From assembly GCF_000147875.1 (NCBI RefSeq), contig NC_014507.1:1426001-1490000 (forward strand): DNA of 64,000 bases, in the 5' to 3' direction. Origin of the DNA: Methanolacinia petrolearia DSM 11571. GTDB lineage: Archaea > Halobacteriota > Methanomicrobia > Methanomicrobiales > Methanomicrobiaceae. This document shows positions 59,467 through 64,000 of this stretch, piece after piece. The notes below the pieces were generated by a model that was not told where the DNA came from, did not search any database, and saw only the letters and a program-made list of their open reading frames with translations. Within the stretch, counting starts at the first letter, position 1, and each line of letters begins with the position of its first letter. Position numbers and translations under genes: made by a program.

Positions 59467-60384
59467 TCAGGATGATCCTGTCTCGTCTCTCCAGTACGGA
59501 TTTACGAAAGAGAGAAGAACGGTCTTGCTGTCATCATTATTCCTGAATTCCCGGGAGACACCTTTCGGGATCAGCACGGCCTGTCCCTTTTTCACCGTAT
59601 ATGTATTGTCCCCCGACGAAACCTCGATCTCTCCTTCAAGGACATAATCGAGTTCGTCCGACTCCGCGATAACCTCAGACGGAATTGATGCACCGGGTGA
59701 AAATTCCGCATATGCAATACTGTATTCGGTTGAAACCGCGTCGTCAGGCAATGTCATGATCCCGCGATTCACAACTGCATAGATCTGAACTCCTTCGGAC
59801 GGGTTCCATTCCTCGTTCTCCTCCGGGTTCGAGATGAAGATCTCCGGGTGGCTCTTATATGATATGTTCCCGGTATCTCCATTGATCGAGACGTCGTTTT
59901 CATACTTATAATACGGCTGAACAATAGTCAGGTAAACAAGATCATTATCACCCGTGTTCACAAACGACTGGACAGATCCTGCGGGAGTCAGGACGGCCTG
60001 CCCGGATGAGAGTTCATGCTCCTGTCCGTCGATTGTAATCACGCCCTCACCCGAGATAATATAATCCACCTCGTCAGATCCGAGAAGATAATGAGGAGGA
60101 AGACCGTTTCCGGGAGGGATGACGACATAGCCGATACTGATATCGGTCTCTTCCGGGATGTTCAGCTTTTCAAGAACCGCGGGAGAGAAAAATTCAACCA
60201 GGCTTCCCTCGCCGCCGAAGAGAGAGATGCCTTCGAGATCGTTTTGATCGATTACGTAGAGAGTTCCGTTCTGCACGAAACCGGCCTCGCTCATGCCGGA
60301 ATCCCCCGTCCCCGTGCATCCCGCAATTGCGAAAGAAATGCAGGCAACCGCAACTACCGCAAAAATCACCGGATACGAATTCAT
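59467..60384 (-). CDS. Bicupin lipoprotein
   Basis: A 305-residue exported protein with a lipoprotein signal (I-S-F-A-I-A-G-C, C23) and two cupin domains: about 95-165 with P-P-H-Y-L-L-G-S-D-E-V-D-Y-I-I-S-G-E-G and about 230-300 with I-P-S-E-V-I-A-E-S-D-E-L-D-Y-V-L-E-G-E. The histidine metal ligand of the first domain is kept, and in the second it is lost, so at most one domain binds metal. Its role on the cell surface is unknown. It is convergent with ablB. Confidence 0.78.
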   Translation of the reverse strand: MNSYPVIFAVVAVACISFAIAGCTGTGDSGMSEAGFVQNGTLYVIDQNDLEGISLFGGEGSLVEFFSPAVLEKLNIPEETDISIGYVVIPPGNGLPPHYLLGSDEVDYIISGEGVITIDGQEHELSSGQAVLTPAGSVQSFVNTGDNDLVYLTIVQPYYKYENDVSINGDTGNISYKSHPEIFISNPEENEEWNPSEGVQIYAVVNRGIMTLPDDAVSTEYSIAYAEFSPGASIPSEVIAESDELDYVLEGEIEVSSGDNTYTVKKGQAVLIPKGVSREFRNNDDSKTVLLSFVNPYWRDETGSS

Positions 60385-60442
60385 CAGAACTAATTATCTC
60401 TTTTTTTTGATTTTATTGATGTCGATACGAAAAAAAACGGCA

Positions 60443-60524
60443 CTGTAACAAATTGTTACAGGGATTCCACCACAATGTAACAGATCGTAACAGTTATTGT
60501 TTCAACCCGCTACAATATGTAACA
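60443..60524. promoter_or_regulatory. Repeated TGTAACA operator sites before a small regulator
   Basis: CTGTAACA-AAT-TGTTACAG (60443-60461) is a perfect palindrome. TGTAACA then GATC then GTAACAG lies at about 60476-60493, and TGTAACA occurs again across the ATG at 60524. Five half-sites in 80 bp upstream of a small DNA-binding-like gene indicate autoregulation. Confidence 0.62.
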
Positions 60525-60706
60525 TGTCAAAGGTAATCCGGATAGATGAGGATTCTATAGAGATTGCGATGAAATACGGGAAGTCGATAAGCGAAGGGAT
60601 CAGGACTATGGATAAGATGATCCACAACAGCAGCAGAAATACGATCGACGCCGAGGACATCAGGAGAGTAGTCAGGGAAGAGCTTGAATCCTTCGGGAGA
60701 TATTAA
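60524..60706 (+). CDS. Small putative DNA-binding regulator
   Basis: A 60-residue protein (K-V-I-R-I-D-E-D-S-I-E-I-A-M-K-Y-G-K-S-I-S-E-G-I-R) with a strand-helix-helix start similar to ribbon-helix-helix proteins, then an acidic helix (I-D-A-E-D-I-R-R-V-V-R-E-E-L-E). Operator-like repeats lie immediately upstream and over its start. It precedes the phosphoesterase gene by 2 nt. Confidence 0.65.
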   Translation: MSKVIRIDEDSIEIAMKYGKSISEGIRTMDKMIHNSSRNTIDAEDIRRVVREELESFGRY

Positions 60707-60708
60707 AT

Positions 60709-61989
60709 TTGAATCCTAACCATGAATTAAGAATCTCGATCGGACCGTCTCATTTCCGCCACAGGATATGCGAACGGATGAACGAGATCGGAAACTCCGT
60801 ATACTATCATAAGATCCTGGACAATCCCGGAATTGTTCTCTTCAAAATAAAATACGAAGACAAAAATCCGGAACGCAGGATCATGGAGATCATAAAGGAA
60901 GCATCTTCAGGATTCCCGTATCTCCCATTCCTTCTAAACGGGTACACAAAGCAAACTCCGGATAAAAAATACGGATTATCGCTCCGGGCAGAAACATCCC
61001 CGGAGATCGCCGGTCTCTGCAAAGAACTGGAAAGGCTGCTCACTTCGGAAAAGTTAGAATTCCAAAATATGCTTAACGCCGATAACAGACTCTATGTCCC
61101 GGTACTCGAATATCCCGGACTCATCGACGCCGAAATTATCTACAGACATGCATCGAAGAGAAAAAACGATATCGTCACCAGACTTTTATCGCTTGTTGCG
61201 AAGTCTCCGAGATACAAGATCCGGGACTTCGTCCTTCCTGTGGAAAGCATCCATATAGAACTCTCGGACGAAAACGGCCACCTGAAGACCTACGACCTCA
61301 TCCAAAAAAGATGGTCGGGCAAGACCACCGGCAGCAGGTCAGGAGAGAGCTTCGAAGTATTCCGGAGACTTAGGAACTACGAATCCACCGGGACAAAATT
61401 TTCTGAAAAAGACGAGGTCTACCTTTTGTCCGATCTTCACCTGGACCATAGCGACATAATCTGGGGTGCTTCACGCCCGTATCCGCTCGGTGATTCGAAA
61501 AGGATGGACAAAGTGCTCGTCAGGAACTGGAACAACACGATCAAACCGTCCGATACCGTATACTATCTCGGGGATCTCACCTATAATCTCGACCGGGAAA
61601 CCTGCACCAGATACCTCTCGGAACTCAACGGGAATATCGAATTTATAAAGGGAAACCATGACGGATCTATGGAAGATCTGCCCGAACAGGTGACGATCAA
61701 TTATTCAGGACGAGACTATCTGCTGATCCACGATCCCAAGTTCAGGCCCGAAGGTTATTCCGGGTGGACGATCCACGGGCATGTCCACAACAGCAGAATT
61801 TCGGATTATCCTTTCATCGATTTTACGAACAAAACCATAAACGTCTGCTGCGAACTTACCGGTTATCACCCCGTAAAACTTGAGGAGATCAGTGGTTTGA
61901 TTGATTTGTACGAAAAGGGTGAGATTACTGCGGAACGGTTTTTGCTTTATGAGGATTTTCTGGCAATCTATAAGGGCATAAGCCCCTGA
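60709..61989 (+). CDS. Calcineurin-like metallophosphoesterase with extra N-terminal domain
   Basis: A 426-residue protein. The C-terminal half is a calcineurin-type phosphoesterase with all motifs: L-L-S-D-L-H-L-D-H, Y-L-G-D-L, K-G-N-H-D, L-I-H-D and H-G-H-V-H. The N-terminal 200 residues may be a 2H-like (LigT) fold (V-E-S-I-H-I-E-L late) but lack a clear first H motif. TTG start with GGGAGAT upstream. Together with the small regulator it could act on nucleic acid or nucleotides; the substrate is unknown. Confidence 0.78.
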   Translation: MNPNHELRISIGPSHFRHRICERMNEIGNSVYYHKILDNPGIVLFKIKYEDKNPERRIMEIIKEASSGFPYLPFLLNGYTKQTPDKKYGLSLRAETSPEIAGLCKELERLLTSEKLEFQNMLNADNRLYVPVLEYPGLIDAEIIYRHASKRKNDIVTRLLSLVAKSPRYKIRDFVLPVESIHIELSDENGHLKTYDLIQKRWSGKTTGSRSGESFEVFRRLRNYESTGTKFSEKDEVYLLSDLHLDHSDIIWGASRPYPLGDSKRMDKVLVRNWNNTIKPSDTVYYLGDLTYNLDRETCTRYLSELNGNIEFIKGNHDGSMEDLPEQVTINYSGRDYLLIHDPKFRPEGYSGWTIHGHVHNSRISDYPFIDFTNKTINVCCELTGYHPVKLEEISGLIDLYEKGEITAERFLLYEDFLAIYKGISP

Positions 61990-62210
61990 CGGGGAAATCT
62001 TCCCCTTCCCTGTATTATTTAGATTTAGAATTTCTTTTTTTTGGAGATCTAAAGGGGCATATTTTTACTATTCATTATATTTGCTTTTTTAAATTGTCTA
62101 TAAATTAGAATTATTATTACCATGGAGATAGCAATGAGCTACACAAATTGATTCTGTCATAATACTTGTAGGAGCCTTTGTTCCAATCGTCCGCAATAAT
62201 TTGGCATGTT

Positions 62211-63287
62211 TCATTCATTTCCTTCCATGTAATCCACTCCCCACTGGTGCATAAAGCGGCAGATGAGATCACTTTTTTGATACAATTTCCGGCTATACGG
62301 ATCGCCGTAACGACGGGTCAATTCAGAGATGGGCATACTCCGGTTCGCTCGCATACCCGGAGTAGTTTCGTCGCGGTACGCTTTCATTATCGTGTCCACT
62401 CCGTCTCGTTTGAGATTGCCGAGCCGCCACCATTCGGTCGGTTCAGCGACGTTAGGGTAAACGTCGAAATCGGCATTCACCACAAGCGATTTAACATTCG
62501 TATCAATATTAGGCGGAGAATCTGTTTTAACAAGTTCAACGTACAATTCGCTTTCCGGCTTGCCAAGCAGATAAAGACCGTTGCGACTCAATCTCGTCAT
62601 TGCTTCGGGAATCAATGCCAAATCGTCCAGCTCAAGACGTTCTCTATCAAGTTCATACCCGTTGCCCTCCGGCGACATCCCGCCGATAAAGAAGTCGAAT
62701 TTTTGCCCAATCAGAAGGCAGCGTTCGACGAGCTTCAGGTCCGATATGAGTTTTACAAATTCGTTCAACTCGTTCAGACACTTCTTCGTTATAAACAACT
62801 GCCACCGCGGAGCAATTCCAGCTGCAAGCAGTTGCTCCGTAGCTAACAGATTGTCACGGAACGCGCCAGTTCTTCGCGTACCCCAATCCGTATTTCCCTC
62901 CATACCGAAGAAGGTAATCTGACATACTTTCGGTCCAAGTGTCGCCGCCCACTTCGCGTAGCTTTCGTCACGTGCCATCCGCCAGATGGACAGCAATTCA
63001 AACCGCTGCGCCCGTCCGGGCGAAGATAATTCCTGTTCCAGGGCCCACAATTCACGATAGTCATCACAGAAATCCGGTTCGCGCCACCAACTGAAAAATC
63101 CAAGCTCACTTATGCCGTTGCCGTTTTCGTCACGCCAGTTTTTGAACTGGTCTGAAATTTCGCGAAATTCATCAACGCTAATATTGCCGTTTTTGTGAGA
63201 TCCAAGCCAGCAATGGCGGCAACGGTTCGGGCAACCCGCCAGATCGACCATGACATTGAGGTAATCCATGTTCTTATGCTCATTCAT
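62211..63287 (-). CDS. Radical SAM protein
   Basis: A 358-residue protein with the iron-sulfur motif C19-P-N-R-C23-R-H-C26-W. The following barrel has weak later motifs (L-L-S-I-W and G-L-Y-L-L-G-K-P). The C-terminal part (G-D-P-Y-S-R-K-L-Y-Q-K-S-D-L-I-C-R-F-M-H) resembles radical SAM proteins with a short extra domain found in scattered bacteria. Base composition is more even and its codon use differs from the flanking genes, so transfer is plausible. The substrate is unknown. Confidence 0.75.
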   Translation of the reverse strand: MNEHKNMDYLNVMVDLAGCPNRCRHCWLGSHKNGNISVDEFREISDQFKNWRDENGNGISELGFFSWWREPDFCDDYRELWALEQELSSPGRAQRFELLSIWRMARDESYAKWAATLGPKVCQITFFGMEGNTDWGTRRTGAFRDNLLATEQLLAAGIAPRWQLFITKKCLNELNEFVKLISDLKLVERCLLIGQKFDFFIGGMSPEGNGYELDRERLELDDLALIPEAMTRLSRNGLYLLGKPESELYVELVKTDSPPNIDTNVKSLVVNADFDVYPNVAEPTEWWRLGNLKRDGVDTIMKAYRDETTPGMRANRSMPISELTRRYGDPYSRKLYQKSDLICRFMHQWGVDYMEGNE

Positions 63288-63598
63288 TTTTTCAACTCCA
63301 TAGAATAAAATAGGGGAAGACTATGCCGGCCTCATGCATTGGCATACTGTATTTATGACAACATTTTCCGGCGAACCCCGTGAAGCAAAACTTCCCTGAT
63401 TAAGCTCCATTAAACGTCACGCAGATTATCTGTCTAAACGGAAACCCGAGATTGGGTTTATAAACGCCTAATATGAACATAGCAAACCCTCCGGTTGATA
63501 AAATTATAACAGGATAACATGGAAAATCACTATTTTTGGACAAAACTCCCTGATGAAAGTAAGCGGATTAAAGGCGCAGAAAAATATTTACGTTTCTG
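63288..63598. other. Gap between the radical SAM gene and the coiled-coil gene
   Basis: 311 bases with no credible gene. The first part is the upstream region of the radical SAM gene on the minus strand. No terminator, repeat or RNA is recognised. Confidence 0.5.
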
Positions 63599-63847
63599 TC
63601 ATCTTAGACCAGCCTCCTTCATGTCATTATATACCTCAACCAACTTCTCGAACATCCTGTTCGCATCGGATAATTCAGGTATTGCTTTTTTCAGGGGATA
63701 TCTAAGCAACTTAAAAGTGTTTTCCTCAAAATCAGATTCATGCTTTACAATATCGTCATTAACTTCCAGGATCTGCTCCATAGCTCTTTTAAATTTTGCC
63801 GCCGTCTCTTCAATATCCAGTTTATCAGTGCTAATGTCCTGTCCCAT
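63599..63847 (-). CDS. 82-residue coiled-coil protein
   Basis: A small helical protein (K-F-K-R-A-M-E-Q-I-L-E-V-N-D-D-I-V-K then N-R-M-F-E-K-L-V-E-V-Y-N-D-M-K) with charged residues in heptads. A plus-strand frame over it looks like a shadow. No family is recognised. The last 150 bases of the window contain no further gene. Confidence 0.5.
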   Translation of the reverse strand: MGQDISTDKLDIEETAAKFKRAMEQILEVNDDIVKHESDFEENTFKLLRYPLKKAIPELSDANRMFEKLVEVYNDMKEAGLR

Positions 63848-64000
63848 TGTCCATCAGTTCCCGTTTAGTTATTTTTTTCATTGTCCGGGATAGTCTATAG
63901 AACTGACGATCCTGATGTGGAAAATCCTTCCTCCACCAGATAAAAATTCAAAATAATGAAAATAAATCAGTAAAAATCAAAAAACGACTTTTCTCACATA

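Noticed and set aside
1-64000. CRISPR arrays and rRNA genes
   Set aside because: No regularly spaced direct repeats of 24-40 bp with unique spacers and no rRNA signature sequence were seen on either strand.

Overview
The window looks like the chromosome of a methanogenic archaeon, most likely of the Methanomicrobiales (Methanolacinia/Methanoplanus-like). The evidence is a lysine 2,3-aminomutase plus beta-lysine acetyltransferase pair (the methanogen osmolyte N-epsilon-acetyl-beta-lysine), secreted proteins with PGF-CTERM-like tails, archaeal TATA-type promoters with leaderless starts, a 72-nt tRNA-Arg(GCG) without encoded CCA, and ordinary NTGA gene overlaps. The genus is an inference; no rRNA is present.

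Layout. (1) 1-16.7 kb: surface polysaccharide. A GT2 glycosyltransferase and a flippase-like membrane protein run on the plus strand up to a decayed IS end. A long minus-strand operon (16663 to 2841) then encodes GT4 glycosyltransferases, methyltransferases, the GDP-mannose dehydratase/reductase pair that makes a GDP-6-deoxyhexose (probably GDP-D-rhamnose), and a Wzm/Wzt ABC exporter with a carbohydrate-binding extension on Wzt. This resembles a bacterial ABC-dependent O-antigen locus. (2) 16.8-19.4 kb: a RelE-type toxin-antitoxin pair with iterated operator repeats, a CxxC-x17-CxxC zinc protein, MoaB, a lipoprotein and tRNA-Arg. (3) 19.98-25.3 kb: a plasmid- or virus-like replication module. 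Two divergent ribbon-helix-helix regulators share a palindromic operator, and a tightly overlapping operon of small proteins leads to a primase-polymerase and a helicase-like ATPase joined through an A9 run. (4) 25.8-37.2 kb: a broken DUF4062 gene, an AlbA_2-type regulator fused to surface-protein repeats, a possible secreted caspase-like peptidase with a partner protein, membrane proteins, and tandem PGF-CTERM-like proteins, one interrupted by an amber codon. Related promoter repeats and gene remnants show local duplication. (5) 37.2-52.8 kb: a compact contractile-tail locus: holin-like protein, tail completion protein, sheath, tube, frameshifted tail chaperone, tape measure, Dit-like protein, plug, hub, spike, PAAR tip, gp25-like wedge, gpJ, gpI, and two fibre genes with helper proteins. 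I find no terminase, portal, protease or capsid gene anywhere in the window. (6) 53-64 kb: a pentapeptide-repeat ion channel, a large peptidoglycan-binding-domain protein, ablA/ablB, a bicupin lipoprotein, a small regulator with a phosphoesterase, a radical SAM protein, and a small coiled-coil protein.

How it works together. The strongest novel signal is region 5. It looks like a headless contractile particle (an archaeal tailocin or injection system) whose transcription units share a promoter motif, roughly CCGACTTTTCTTTATA, seen at seven places 18-55 nt upstream of start codons that lack Shine-Dalgarno sequences. Between the tail chaperone and the tape measure lie about 1.1 kb without a credible protein gene. 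They contain seven perfect or near-perfect GC-rich hairpins and two copies of a 29-bp element, each followed about 50 nt downstream by a structured G-starting sequence. This is a candidate for one ornate RNA or a small family of RNAs embedded in the tail locus.
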